64,000 nucleotides of DNA, taken from positions 629,095 through 693,094 of the forward strand of contig NZ_DLNQ01000005.1 of assembly GCF_002479495.1 (NCBI RefSeq), given 5' to 3'. The stretch's first letter is position 1; every line of letters starts with the position of its first letter. Positions 19,676-28,958 of the stretch are shown in pieces. A program made the translations under genes and the position numbers. The notes under the pieces were generated by a model that had not been told where the DNA came from, made no database searches, and saw only the letters and a list, made by a program, of their open reading frames with translations. The DNA comes from Brevundimonas sp. UBA7506 (GTDB taxonomy: Bacteria > Pseudomonadota > Alphaproteobacteria > Caulobacterales > Caulobacteraceae).

Positions 19676-20154
19676 CCGTCATCACGCACAATCGCCGTCG
19701 TTCGCGCCTCTCGACCCTGATCGACCAGCCGGGCGGGGTCAGCGCCGGCGTCGCCCTGGCCCAGGCCAAGGCCAACCTGGCCGAGATGGCGGACCGCAGC
19801 CGCGCGGTGATCGAAGAGCAGGTCTCAGCGCTGGCCGCGCTTCAGCCCGCCGCCACGCTCGAGGAGTCCAACCGCCTTCTTGATCGGGCCTACGACCATT
19901 CCAGCGCCGTGATTGACGCCGCCGGTCCTTTCGAGCTCAAGGACCTGTGCGCCGCCGCCGCCAACCTGTGCGACCTGATCGACGCCGCTCCCGAGGACAA
20001 GCCCTTCGACTGGCGCATCGTCACCGTCCACGCCCAGGCCCTGCGCCTGTTGCTGACCCTGCCGGCCGAGGCCGCCGAGGCCCGCACCCAGGTGCTGGCC
20101 AGCCTCAAGGACGTGCTGAAGGCCAAGGTCCCGGGCGGTCAGTCCGCCGACTGA
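19672..20154 (+). CDS. Hypothetical partner of the response regulator
   Basis: A 160 aa predicted soluble, mostly helical protein rich in Ala/Leu/Glu with no signal peptide or membrane segment. I do not recognise a domain. Its start overlaps the preceding response regulator stop by four bases, so it is probably the regulator's partner or output. Its 3' end overlaps the convergent ABC exporter gene by 16 bases. The helical 35-100 region could be a dimerisation or docking helix bundle; this is inference. Confidence 0.7.
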   Translation: MTVITHNRRRSRLSTLIDQPGGVSAGVALAQAKANLAEMADRSRAVIEEQVSALAALQPAATLEESNRLLDRAYDHSSAVIDAAGPFELKDLCAAAANLCDLIDAAPEDKPFDWRIVTVHAQALRLLLTLPAEAAEARTQVLASLKDVLKAKVPGGQSAD

Positions 20155-22034
20155 ATCTGGCTCTTCGCGCCGCGCGTCTGCTTGCGCCACAGGCTGGCGT
20201 ATTCTCCGCCCTGTCGCGCCACCAATTCGTGATGGGCCCCGCGCTCGACGATCCGCCCGGCCTTCAGCACCAGAATCTGCTCGGCGTCGGCCACGGTCGA
20301 CAGGCGGTGCGCCACCACCAGGGTCGTCCGACCCGCCCGCGCCTTGCGCAGCGTTTTCTGAATCGCAGCCTCCGTGCGGCTGTCCAGGGCGCTGGTCGCC
20401 TCGTCCAGGATCAGGATGCAGGGATCGGCCAGCAGGGCGCGGGCGATGCCCACGCGCTGGCGCTCGCCGCCTGACAGCTTCAGTCCTCGCTCGCCCACCC
20501 GCGTCTCCATGCCTTCGGGCAGGTTGCGGATGAAATCGGCCAGCTCCGCCGCCTCGGCCGCCGCCCAGATGGCCCCATCGTCGGCGTCAGGTCGGGCGAA
20601 GGCGATGTTGGCGCGGATGCTGTCGTTGAACAGGGCCACGTCCTGCGGCACCAGGGCCACCGCCGCGCGCAGCGACGCCTGCGTCACCGATCGCGCATCA
20701 TGGCCGTCGATCAGCACGCGGCCTTCCTGCGGGTCCAGCAGGCGCAGGGCCAGCTTGACGATCGTCGACTTACCCGCCCCCGACGGCCCCACCAGGGCGG
20801 TGGTCGTCCCCGCCGGGACAACGAAGCTGACGTCGTCCAGCCCCGCCGCGCGCGCATCGTGACGGAAGCCGACATGGTCGAAGACGACCTCGGCCCCGCA
20901 GCCGCTGGCGGGCCGCAGCAGGGCGGCCGCGTCGGGCGCGTCGGCCACCTGCGGCGCCTGACGCGTCACCTTCAGCATCTCCTCCATGTCGATGAAGGAC
21001 TGGCGGATTTCCCGATAGGCGAAGCCCAGGATGTTCAGCGGCGCATACAGCGAGATCATGATCAGCACCGCCGCCGTCACGTCGCCCGGCCCCATCCGAC
21101 CCGCCGCCGCCTCGAACCCGGCCATAACGGCCATGATGCCCAGGCCGACATTCATGATCAGGCCCTGGACCAGGTTCAGCGTCGCCAGCGAGGTGTTGGC
21201 CTTCAGCGCCGCATCCACATAGGTCGACAGCGACCGGTCGTAGGCCTCGGCCGCGCGGCCTTCGGCCCCGAACGACTTGACCGTCTCATAGTTCAGCAGG
21301 GCGTCGACCGAGAGGCCCGCCGCCTCGCTGTCGGCGGCGTTCATGGCGCGCCGGTGCTCCAGCCGCCAGTTGGCCATGGCAAAGGTCGCGACGGCATAGA
21401 CGGCCACTACCCCGATCGCCACCGCGCCGAAACGCCAGTCGTACTTGCCGCTCAGCACCGCCGCCGCCAGCACCAGCTCGACCACCGTGGGCCCCAGGTT
21501 GAACACCAGGATCCGCAGCAGGAAGTCCACGGCCCGCGAGCCGCGATCCATAGTGCGTGACAGGGCGCCCGACCGCTTGGTCTGATGGAAGTCCAGCGAC
21601 AGGCTCAGGGCGTGGGCGAAGGTCTCGGCCGCCGTCTTGCGCTGCGCCGCCGCCCGCACCGGCGCGAACACCACGTCCGACAGCTGCGGCGTCGCCGCCG
21701 ACAGGAAACGTACCAGGGCCCAGCCCACGGCGAAGGCGGCGAAACCCCAGCCCACGGCCGCCGCCGCACTCTGCCCCGCCGCCAGATGATTGACCGCCGC
21801 GCCCAGTATTAGCGGCGCCGCCACGCCCAGCGCCTTGCCCGCCAGCGTCAGGCCAATGGCGCCGGTGACGCGCAGATGCAGTTGCGGCGCACCGGAACGA
21901 CCGACCACGCGCAGCAGATCGCCGAGGGCCTGCAGGGTCGGCGGCGCTTCCTGCTTCACCTCGGCCTGTCCGGCGGCCATCGCCTTGACCGTGGAATCGC
22001 CCCGTCGGCCGGATCGTTCACCGCGCATTGCCAT
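20139..22034 (-). CDS. Atm1/HMT1-type ABC exporter (fused permease and ATPase)
   Basis: A 631 aa half-transporter of the Atm1 group, which moves glutathione-linked persulfide or heavy-metal conjugates. The N-terminal six-helix domain (about 40-345) includes the group-typical KFHQTKRSG-like sequence LDFHQTKRSGALSRTMDRG and NYETVKSFGAEGRA. The ATPase (about 380-610) has Walker A GPSGAGKST, signature LSGGERQRV, Walker B ILILDEATSALD and switch His in VVAHRLSTV. The extreme N-terminus is uncertain, since several in-frame starts exist within 20 codons. Confidence 0.9.
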   Translation of the reverse strand: MAMRGERSGRRGDSTVKAMAAGQAEVKQEAPPTLQALGDLLRVVGRSGAPQLHLRVTGAIGLTLAGKALGVAAPLILGAAVNHLAAGQSAAAAVGWGFAAFAVGWALVRFLSAATPQLSDVVFAPVRAAAQRKTAAETFAHALSLSLDFHQTKRSGALSRTMDRGSRAVDFLLRILVFNLGPTVVELVLAAAVLSGKYDWRFGAVAIGVVAVYAVATFAMANWRLEHRRAMNAADSEAAGLSVDALLNYETVKSFGAEGRAAEAYDRSLSTYVDAALKANTSLATLNLVQGLIMNVGLGIMAVMAGFEAAAGRMGPGDVTAAVLIMISLYAPLNILGFAYREIRQSFIDMEEMLKVTRQAPQVADAPDAAALLRPASGCGAEVVFDHVGFRHDARAAGLDDVSFVVPAGTTTALVGPSGAGKSTIVKLALRLLDPQEGRVLIDGHDARSVTQASLRAAVALVPQDVALFNDSIRANIAFARPDADDGAIWAAAEAAELADFIRNLPEGMETRVGERGLKLSGGERQRVGIARALLADPCILILDEATSALDSRTEAAIQKTLRKARAGRTTLVVAHRLSTVADAEQILVLKAGRIVERGAHHELVARQGGEYASLWRKQTRGAKSQIQSAD

Positions 22035-22077
22035 GCTCCAGCATATGGGCCGCGCCTTGCCGGAGCGAAAGCGACAT

Positions 22078-23094
22078 TCAGTTCAGGCTCGCGATGGCTT
22101 CAAGCAGTTCGTCCACCGCGCCCTCGGTTGTCGCCCAGGAACAGACGAACCGCACCGACCCGTCGTCGAACTGGTAACAGGCCCAACCCAGAGCGTTCAG
22201 TCTCTGATGGGCCTCCTCGGGCATCCGCACGAAGACGGCGTTGGACTCGACCGGGTGGGCCAGGACGAAGGCCGAACGCTCCTCGATCCGATCGGCCAGT
22301 CGCTGAGCCATCAGATTGGCGTGCGCCGCCCCGGTCTCCCACGCCCCCGATTCCAGAAGCCCCAGGATCGGCGCCGACAGGAACCGCCCCTTGGAGGCCG
22401 TCTGCCCGGCCTGCTTCAACCGGTTGTCGATCCGTCGCGTCAGGCTCTTGTTGAAGATGACCAGGGCCTCGGCGCAGTTCGCGCCCGCCTTGGCCCCGCC
22501 GAACACCAGGACGTCCACGCCCAGACGCGGAATGTCCTTCAGGTCGAATCCAGCCGCGACGGCGTTGGCCAGCCTCGCCCCGTCCATGTGCACACCCAGC
22601 CCGGCCTGTTTCGCCGGCTCGATCAGGTGGCGCAGCTCCTCCTCGGAATAGACCGCGCCGTATTCGGTCGCCTGGGTGACGCTGAGCGCCGCCGCCGGCT
22701 GGCGATGGCCGACCACCGGTTCCTCCAGCGCCGCGCGCAGGGCCAGCCCGTCGATCTTGCCCGAGTAGCCCGGCAGGCCGATCAGGCCGACGCCGTGACC
22801 GAAGAAGCCGGGCGCCCCCGTCTCGTCCGTGCAGATATGGGCCGCATGATGCGTCAGCACCGCCTCATAGGGCTGGGCCAGCATGGAGACGGCGATGGCG
22901 TTGGCCGCCGTGCCGCTGAAGACGAAGCGCACCTCGGCGTCGGCGTCCAGCCGCTGACGGATCTGGTCGGCGGCGCGCGCCGTGACATCGTCCGCGCCAT
23001 AGGCCCGCGCAAAGCCGCCATTGGCTGAAACCAGAGCGTTAAGGGCGTCCGGCGCCATGCCCGCGGTGTTGTCTGATCCGAAATCGTAACGCAC
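22078..23094 (-). CDS. Low-specificity L-threonine aldolase
   Basis: PLP enzyme cleaving L-threonine or allo-threonine to glycine and acetaldehyde. The 338 aa protein shows the start YDFGSDNTAGM, the VFSGTAANAIAV cofactor loop, VHMDGARLANAVA (Asp for the PLP ring) and the PLP lysine in VFGGAKAGAN (Lys202). It belongs to the bacterial beta-eliminating lyase/threonine aldolase family. It lies five bases after the mscS-type gene's stop in the same direction, so they are probably co-transcribed. Confidence 0.92.
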   Translation of the reverse strand: MRYDFGSDNTAGMAPDALNALVSANGGFARAYGADDVTARAADQIRQRLDADAEVRFVFSGTAANAIAVSMLAQPYEAVLTHHAAHICTDETGAPGFFGHGVGLIGLPGYSGKIDGLALRAALEEPVVGHRQPAAALSVTQATEYGAVYSEEELRHLIEPAKQAGLGVHMDGARLANAVAAGFDLKDIPRLGVDVLVFGGAKAGANCAEALVIFNKSLTRRIDNRLKQAGQTASKGRFLSAPILGLLESGAWETGAAHANLMAQRLADRIEERSAFVLAHPVESNAVFVRMPEEAHQRLNALGWACYQFDDGSVRFVCSWATTEGAVDELLEAIASLN

Positions 23095-23099
23095 GGAAC

Positions 23100-23993
23100 T
23101 CAGTCCTTCTCAGCAGGATCGCGGAACGGAATTTCGACCTGATGCGGGTATGGGATCTCGATCCCGGCGGCGTCCAGCGCCTCCTTGCCCGCCTGCAGCA
23201 GGTCCGACTGGGTCTGCCACCAGTCGGCGACCTTGACCCAGGCATGCAGCGTGATCTGCACCGAGCTGTCCAACAGGGCCGTCACACCGGTCCAGGGCGC
23301 CGGATCATCCAGAACCGCCGCATGGCCCTCGGCCACCCCGGCCAGAAGCGCACAGGCGTCCTTCAGGTTCTCGCCATAGCCGACGGTGAACTTGATCTCG
23401 ATGCGCCGCGTCCGCTGCCCCGTCAGATTGATGATGACGTCGCTCAGAACCTTGGAGTTGGGAATGACGATCTTGTGGTTATTGGCGTTCGACAACTGGG
23501 TCGTGAACAGGTCCAGCTTCTGCACCGTGCCCGAGGCGCCGCCCACGTCGATCACCTCGCCCACGCGGTAAGGCCGCAGCACAAGCAGCATGACCCCCGC
23601 CGCGACGTTCGACAGCGTGCCCTGAAGGGCCAGACCCACCGCCAGAGAGGCCGCGCCCAGAACCGCGATGATGGAGGTCGTCTGCACGCCCAGACGCTGC
23701 AGCACGGCGATCAAACCGATGATGATGACCACCACACGCACGACCTGGGCCGCAAAGCTCAGCACCGTCTGGTCGTGCCGGAACGCCCGCATCCGCCCCA
23801 GCACCCTCCGCGTCACCCCGGACGTCCAACGGGCGACGAACAGGGTCACGGCGAAGATCAACGCGGCGATCGTCAGGTTGATCGCCAGATCGCCGGCCAT
23901 GTCGGCCAGCTTGGCCACGATTGCGGCGTCGACCGTCAGCCGCTTTTCGCCGGCGGCTACCGTCTGCGTCAGGGTTTCGTGCAGGAAAGACAT
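23100..23993 (-). CDS. Small-conductance mechanosensitive channel (MscS family)
   Basis: A 297 aa inner membrane channel that opens on membrane tension during osmotic downshock. Three N-terminal membrane helices include the pore-lining Gly/Ala helix (AVLGAASLAVGLALQGTLSN, about 132-151). A beta domain (RPYRVGEVIDVGGASGTVQ, FTTQL, VIPNSKVLSDVIINLT) and a C-terminal alpha/beta domain follow, all as in E. coli MscS. The length is also as in MscS. Confidence 0.95.
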   Translation of the reverse strand: MSFLHETLTQTVAAGEKRLTVDAAIVAKLADMAGDLAINLTIAALIFAVTLFVARWTSGVTRRVLGRMRAFRHDQTVLSFAAQVVRVVVIIIGLIAVLQRLGVQTTSIIAVLGAASLAVGLALQGTLSNVAAGVMLLVLRPYRVGEVIDVGGASGTVQKLDLFTTQLSNANNHKIVIPNSKVLSDVIINLTGQRTRRIEIKFTVGYGENLKDACALLAGVAEGHAAVLDDPAPWTGVTALLDSSVQITLHAWVKVADWWQTQSDLLQAGKEALDAAGIEIPYPHQVEIPFRDPAEKD

Positions 23994-24109
23994 GACCTTG
24001 GGTCTAGCGCCTGCCCCGGCGAATGGAAGCCCTGCACGTCAGGCTTTGCGCGAAAGATTGCGATGCAAAAAATCTCACGCGCATCCATGGCGGCCCGTGA
24101 GACGATGGT

Positions 24110-25924
24110 TCAGGCGGCGACCGCCGTTCCCTCAACCGCATCGCCGGCCTGACGCAGCGCCGCCCGCCCGCCCGGCACCTGGGCCATCAACCCGGCCAGG
24201 CTGCGGAAATCAATTGGCTTGTTCAGATAGGCGTCCGCGCCCGCGGCCAGACCCGCCTCGTGATCCTCGATCCGAGCAGAAGCCGACAGGACGACGATAG
24301 GCGTGTCGACATTGACGCCTCGACCTTCGCGAATAAGGCGCGTCGCGCTCAGCCCGTCCATGACCGGCATGTTCACGTCCATGATGATCAGGTCGAAGCG
24401 CTGGCTCTTGGCCAGATCCACCGCCAGCTGGCCGTTCTCGGCCGTGCTGGTCCGGTGTCCGGCGGAGCCCATCCAGGCCTCCAGAATCATGCGGTTGACC
24501 GGGTGATCCTCGACCACCAGCACGTCCAGATGATCACCGCCGTCGATGTCGGCGTCGATGACCTCGACCGCCTCGGCGCGGCTCCATTCGACCACCTCGC
24601 CCTCGATGGACAGGGTGAAGGTCGAGCCCTCGCCAAGACGAGACGACACCGTGATGTCGCCACCCATGATCTGAGCCATCCGCCGGGCGATCGTCAGGCC
24701 CAGACCGGTGCCGCCAAATTTACGCGTGGAGGAGTTGTCGACCTGGGTGAAGGGCTGAAACAGCCGTTCCAGGTCCTCGCGCGAAATGCCCGATCCGCTG
24801 TCGGCGACCGAGAACTCAAAGCCGACGCGGCGATCCGAGATGCGGCGCCCCCGGATCGTGTAACGAATTTCACCCTGATCTGTGAACTTGACGGCGTTCG
24901 ACAACAGGTTCTGCACGACCTGGCAGACCCGCAGAGGGTCCCCCCGAACCACCGACGGAATTTCTCCCTCGAAGACCGAGACCAGCGCCAGCCCCTTGGC
25001 TTCGGCCTGGGCCTCGAACGGCCCGATGACGCGACGATGCAGGTCGTCCATCTGAACATCGACCACGTCGAAGCTCATCTTGCCGGCCTCGATCTTGGTC
25101 ATGTCCAGGATGTCGTTCAGCAGGCTCAGCAGATTGTCGCCCGAGTTGCGGATGATCGACAGATACTCGCGCTGCGTGCCTTCCAGCCGAGTTGCGCTCA
25201 GCAACTGCGCGGCGCCCAGCACCCCGTTCATGGGGGTGCGCAGTTCGTGCGAAATGACGCCGAGGAAGCTGGACTTGGCTTCGTTCGCGGCGTCCGCCTT
25301 GTCTCTCGCCGCTTCCAGTTCCTCGATCAGATGGGCCTGATGCTCCTGGAAGGCGCGAATACGGTCTTCACGCAGCATGGTCATGGTGACCAGAACAAAC
25401 AGGCTGGCCGCCGTGAACGGGATCAAGGCCAGGAACGGCCAGAACAGAGGGCCTCCAAACAGGCTCATGGCGATGATCGCCGCCGCCCCGCCATAAGGCG
25501 AGGAAATCATGATGGCCTGTCGCGGCGAGCTCCGAAGCTGCGCGAAAACCAGGACATAGCCCGACACCAGCAGGGCGATCGCCAGTTCACGCCCGAACGG
25601 CGACTGGGAGAACCAGGCCATCAAGGGAGCGACGGCCCACACCGCCGTCGTCGCCGTGGCCACGGCGGGGAAAACCATGCCCCAGCCCGCGCCGACCCTT
25701 TGGCTGACGCGCTTCTCCACTTCGCCGCGCAAGGCGCCGGCGGCCAGCGTCGCGGCGAACCAGGTCAGTCCGGGGGCCAGGCCGACGGTGGCGATGACGC
25801 CGACCGCCCAGCTTACGATGATCAGATAGCGCAGATAATGGGTCTGCAGGATCGCGGTCAGCGCCTGTGCGGCTTCGCCGGGCGCCTGCCCGTCCAACCC
25901 CTTGATCCCGTCAGAACCTACCAT
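24110..25924 (-). CDS. Hybrid sensor histidine kinase/response regulator
   Basis: A 604 aa membrane kinase. About six hydrophobic segments (residues 30-200) form a membrane sensor without a recognisable periplasmic ligand domain. A coiled coil (about 200-230) leads to HisKA with H-box FLGVISHELRTPMNG, then HATPase with NLLSNAVKFT, DSGSGISRE and FGGTGLGLTIARR, and a C-terminal receiver domain with EDHPVN, phospho-Asp in LIIMDVNMPVMDG and Lys in LNKPID. This is the layout of phosphorelay kinases needing a separate phosphotransferase. The gene stands alone, and no cognate regulator is adjacent. Confidence 0.94.
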   Translation of the reverse strand: MVGSDGIKGLDGQAPGEAAQALTAILQTHYLRYLIIVSWAVGVIATVGLAPGLTWFAATLAAGALRGEVEKRVSQRVGAGWGMVFPAVATATTAVWAVAPLMAWFSQSPFGRELAIALLVSGYVLVFAQLRSSPRQAIMISSPYGGAAAIIAMSLFGGPLFWPFLALIPFTAASLFVLVTMTMLREDRIRAFQEHQAHLIEELEAARDKADAANEAKSSFLGVISHELRTPMNGVLGAAQLLSATRLEGTQREYLSIIRNSGDNLLSLLNDILDMTKIEAGKMSFDVVDVQMDDLHRRVIGPFEAQAEAKGLALVSVFEGEIPSVVRGDPLRVCQVVQNLLSNAVKFTDQGEIRYTIRGRRISDRRVGFEFSVADSGSGISREDLERLFQPFTQVDNSSTRKFGGTGLGLTIARRMAQIMGGDITVSSRLGEGSTFTLSIEGEVVEWSRAEAVEVIDADIDGGDHLDVLVVEDHPVNRMILEAWMGSAGHRTSTAENGQLAVDLAKSQRFDLIIMDVNMPVMDGLSATRLIREGRGVNVDTPIVVLSASARIEDHEAGLAAGADAYLNKPIDFRSLAGLMAQVPGGRAALRQAGDAVEGTAVAA

Positions 25925-26031
25925 TCGCTAGCCCCCGCCTTTGCAAATCAGTACGGAGCGGACGCTAGGGTGAAGGTTCTAAGACGAGATGAATACGTTT
26001 TCCTACGTACCAAATTGATACGGGCGCGCCG

Positions 26032-26328
26032 TCAGCCGGCCTCGCTCAACGTCAGGGCGCGCACAGCCAGGGCATGAACCGGCCCCGCCAATTCCTCCTT
26101 CAGCACGGCGTTGATCGCACGCTGGCGCGCTAGGCGCCCCTGTCCTTCAAAGGCGTCAGCCACGATGGTCAGCTGAAAATGACTCTCGCCGCCGTCCCTG
26201 GCGTCCATGCCACCTTCATGATGATGGCCGGCGTGCTTCCAGCTGTCGTCCTCCAGCTCGATCCTGTGCGGAGCGAAGGCCGCCGTCAGTTTTTCGCGGA
26301 TAAGTGCCGCCACGGGGCCGTCTGACAT
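26032..26328 (-). CDS. BolA family protein
   Basis: A 98 aa protein with the BolA fold: DSWKHAGHHHEGGMDARDGGE, then SHFQLTIVADAFEGQGRLARQR (the conserved helix region and FxG.. loop) and the C-terminal AVLKEELAGPVHALAVRAL. BolA proteins partner monothiol glutaredoxins in iron-sulfur handling or act as regulators. ATG 26328 has AAGGA at the right distance; ATG 26352 is disfavoured. It is divergent from the J-domain gene with 45 bases between starts, a conserved alphaproteobacterial pairing. Confidence 0.93.
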   Translation of the reverse strand: MSDGPVAALIREKLTAAFAPHRIELEDDSWKHAGHHHEGGMDARDGGESHFQLTIVADAFEGQGRLARQRAINAVLKEELAGPVHALAVRALTLSEAG

Positions 26329-26373
26329 CGGTCGTTCCTTGAAGCTGTCCAATTCCAGCTTACACTTGGGTCG

Positions 26374-27045
26374 ATGTCCGCGTCATTTGAATACAAGCCT
26401 CGCTTCACCGATATCCGCGTGAAGCCGCCCAAGCCTGAGGAAGAGCAGGCCGAAGCCGACGTCCTGCACCTGAAGCCGGGCGAAAAGGCGTGCCAGTGGC
26501 CGGACTGCAGCCGCCCCGCGACGGCGAAGGCGCCGAAGTCGCGCGACCAGTTGGCCGACTTCTATGACTTCTGTCAGGCCCATGCGGGCCAGTACAACAA
26601 GGGCTGGAACTTCTACGCGGGCATGAGCGAGGGCGAGATCCGCGCCGCCCAGGAAAACGAGGCCATGACCGGCGGCCGCCCGACCTGGGAGATGAAGGCC
26701 GGCAAGAACACGCGCGAAGCCGCCGCCTTCGCCGCCAAGATGGGCACCGCCAATACTGAAGGCGCCGGGTCATGGCGCGACAGCTTCGGCCTCTTCGGGC
26801 GCCGCACCCATGAACAGGCCGGTCCGGCGGCGGCCGAGGTCCATCGCATCGGCAAGATCGAGCTTGCGGCCCTGACCGCTCTCGACCTGAAGCCCGGTGC
26901 GGACAAGGCGGCCATCAAGGCCCGCTATCATGAACTGCTGAAACGCTTCCACCCGGACACCAACGGCGGCGATCGCGGGGCCGAGGCCAAGCTTCAGAAC
27001 GTCATCAAGGCCTGGAAAACCTTGAAGAAGGCCGGTCACGCCTGA
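26374..27045 (+). CDS. J-domain protein (DnaJ-type co-chaperone)
   Basis: A 223 aa protein whose last about 65 residues form a J domain with the diagnostic HPD (LLKRFHPDTNGGDRG), preceded by LDLKPGADKAAIKARYHEL. The N-terminal 150 residues hold a conserved stretch KACQWPDCSRPATAKAPKS and FYDFCQAHAGQYNKGWNF, with Cys residues that may bind metal. The J domain should stimulate an Hsp70 partner; the client is unknown. In relatives it lies between bolA and cobS; here cobS is displaced by three genes. Confidence 0.9.
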   Translation: MSASFEYKPRFTDIRVKPPKPEEEQAEADVLHLKPGEKACQWPDCSRPATAKAPKSRDQLADFYDFCQAHAGQYNKGWNFYAGMSEGEIRAAQENEAMTGGRPTWEMKAGKNTREAAAFAAKMGTANTEGAGSWRDSFGLFGRRTHEQAGPAAAEVHRIGKIELAALTALDLKPGADKAAIKARYHELLKRFHPDTNGGDRGAEAKLQNVIKAWKTLKKAGHA

Positions 27046-27262
27046 GGCTTCTCAGCAGCCCGCCCGACCGGGCCGGCCCGTCGATCCGCGTGACCTTCTC
27101 CCCGGCCCCGTCCCAGATTTCCGCGAAAGCGCCGCCTGCCTCGTCCAGCATCATGCGCCGGGTTTCGCTGACCGCCTCCGGCCAACTGTCTGCATCCAGC
27201 GCGAACATGTGTGGCGTGCCTTCAGGCGCGTCATAGACGTAGCAAAAGAACTGCGCGTGCAT
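27005..27262 (-). CDS. Small hypothetical protein
   Basis: An 85 aa soluble protein starting MHAQFFCYVYDAPEGTPHMF, with no recognisable domain. ATG 27262 follows a GGGGCAAGGCAG stretch; an upstream TTG at 27298 is the alternative. Its 3' part overlaps the end of the convergent J-domain gene by 41 bases, so the Arg-rich C-terminus may be poorly constrained. It is divergent from ohr. Confidence 0.6.
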   Translation of the reverse strand: MHAQFFCYVYDAPEGTPHMFALDADSWPEAVSETRRMMLDEAGGAFAEIWDGAGEKVTRIDGPARSGGLLRSLRRDRPSSRFSRP

Positions 27263-27399
27263 CTGCCTTGCCCCTTCCCCGACGGAAGTGATGGACAAAT
27301 TGTTAACATCCCCTTGTGGATTACACGAATCACAGAACCGTTGTTTCTGAACGACTGACGCCCATATGCGAGTCCTTGGAACGCCAAAGGAGTCGCCTC

Positions 27400-27828
27400 A
27401 TGGAAGTCTTGTATCGCTCCCACGCCACTGCATCGGGAGGCGGCCGCGACGAGGGCCGCTCCGCCACCGACGACGGCAAGATCGACGTGCGCCTGTCCGT
27501 CCCGACCGAAATGGGCGGCAAGGGCGGCGACGGCACCAATCCCGAGCAGCTTTTCGCCACGGGCTACGCCGCCTGCTACCTCGGCGCCCTGCGTCTGGTC
27601 GCGGGCAAGGCCGGAACGCCGGTCGGCCCGGACACGAAGGTCGCCGCCGGCGTCGGCTTCGGCAAGAACACCCGCGGCGAAGGCTTCAATCTGGACGTGA
27701 CCCTGCATGTCACCGACCACGGCCTGGATCAGGCGGTGATCGACGACCTTATCCACAAGGCGCATCAGGTCTGCCCCTATTCCAACGCCACGCGCGGCAA
27801 CGTCGACGTGGCCCTGAGCGCCGGCTGA
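27400..27828 (+). CDS. ohr: Organic hydroperoxide resistance protein Ohr
   Basis: Thiol peroxidase that reduces organic and fatty acid hydroperoxides using lipoylated partners. The 142 aa protein has the two catalytic cysteines in place: Cys59 (FATGYAACYLGAL) and Cys125 (AHQVCPYSNATRGN). ATG 27400 has AAAGGAG ahead; an in-frame upstream extension is disfavoured. No OhrR (MarR type) regulator is in the window. A weak inverted repeat, CAGAA-N7-TTCTG at 27333-27349, lies in the promoter region but is short. Confidence 0.95.
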   Translation: MEVLYRSHATASGGGRDEGRSATDDGKIDVRLSVPTEMGGKGGDGTNPEQLFATGYAACYLGALRLVAGKAGTPVGPDTKVAAGVGFGKNTRGEGFNLDVTLHVTDHGLDQAVIDDLIHKAHQVCPYSNATRGNVDVALSAG

Positions 27829-27838
27829 GCCAGCGGCC

Positions 27839-28948
27839 ATGAGCGCCGCGCCCCAGGTTCTGATCGTCGGCGCCGGTCCCACGGGACTGGCGGCGGCCCT
27901 CTTCCTGTCGCGGCGCGGCGTGGCCGTGCGCCTGATCGACGAGGCGACAACACCGACCGCCACCTCCAAGGCGCTCGGCGTCAATCCCCGCACCCTCGAC
28001 CTGCTGGAACCGACCGGCGTCACCGCCCGCATCCTGGCCGAGGCTGGAACCGCCGCCCGACTGCACATCCATCGACACGGCCAGACCCTGGCCGTCGTCC
28101 ATCTGGACGAGATCGACATCGGCGCTCGCTTTCCTCTCGCCATCCTGCCCCAGGCCCGCACCGAAGCCCTGCTGACCGAGGCCCTGGCCGCGCGCGGCGT
28201 CCCGGTCGAACGCGGTCTGGGCCTGACCGGCCTGACGCAAGACGCCGAAACAGTCACCGCTGCGCTGTCGTCCGGCGAGCGCGTGCGGACACCCCTGCTG
28301 TTCGCCGCCGACGGCGCCCATTCCACCGTGCGAAAGGCGCTGAACCTCGGCTTCCCCGGCGACGCCTGGGCCGAGCCGTGGCAGTTGATCGACGTCAATC
28401 TGGTGGGCCCGCCGCCGGACGAGGCCTGGATCGACTTTCGCGACGACGCCGTCTTCGTCTGCCTGCCCTATTCGGGCACGCGATTCCGCCTGATCGGCTT
28501 TGGTCCGCCCCTGCTGGACAACCTGCCCGAGGGCTGGCGCGCCGGCGCCGTTCTGTGGCGCTCGGACTTCCATATCTCGCACCGCATGGCCTCGGCCATG
28601 AGCGTGGGTCGCGTCGCCCTGGGCGGAGACGCCGCCCATATCCATTCGCCCATAGGCGCGCGCGGCATGAACCTGGGCATAGAGGACGCCTTTGTATTCG
28701 CCGACTGCGCCGCCGACTTCCTCAGCGGCGATCCGGAGCGAATCGAGGACTATGATCGCCTGCGCCGCCCGGTGGACAAGGCCGTGGTGCGCCGCGTCCG
28801 CGCCCTGACCAGCTTCGTGCGCAACACCGGCGCCGGGGCCGATCTGGCCCGTCGCGCGGCCATTCCCGTCGTCACCCGCCTGCCCTTCCTGATCGAACGC
28901 GTCGCGCGCATCGGTCTGGGTCTCGACCACCCGGTCGTGCTGCGCTAA
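27839..28948 (+). CDS. FAD-dependent aromatic-type monooxygenase
   Basis: A 369 aa flavoprotein of the para-hydroxybenzoate hydroxylase-like group. It has the N-terminal dinucleotide fold [21 protein letters not shown], a DG motif in [14 protein letters not shown] and the second FAD motif [20 protein letters not shown]. Such enzymes hydroxylate phenolic or quinone-like substrates with NAD(P)H and oxygen. No pathway genes flank it, so the substrate is unknown. It starts 10 bases after ohr, suggesting a joint transcript. Confidence 0.88.
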   Translation: MSAAPQVLIVGAGPTGLAAALFLSRRGVAVRLIDEATTPTATSKALGVNPRTLDLLEPTGVTARILAEAGTAARLHIHRHGQTLAVVHLDEIDIGARFPLAILPQARTEALLTEALAARGVPVERGLGLTGLTQDAETVTAALSSGERVRTPLLFAADGAHSTVRKALNLGFPGDAWAEPWQLIDVNLVGPPPDEAWIDFRDDAVFVCLPYSGTRFRLIGFGPPLLDNLPEGWRAGAVLWRSDFHISHRMASAMSVGRVALGGDAAHIHSPIGARGMNLGIEDAFVFADCAADFLSGDPERIEDYDRLRRPVDKAVVRRVRALTSFVRNTGAGADLARRAAIPVVTRLPFLIERVARIGLGLDHPVVLR

Positions 28949-28958
28949 TCGCTCTGAC

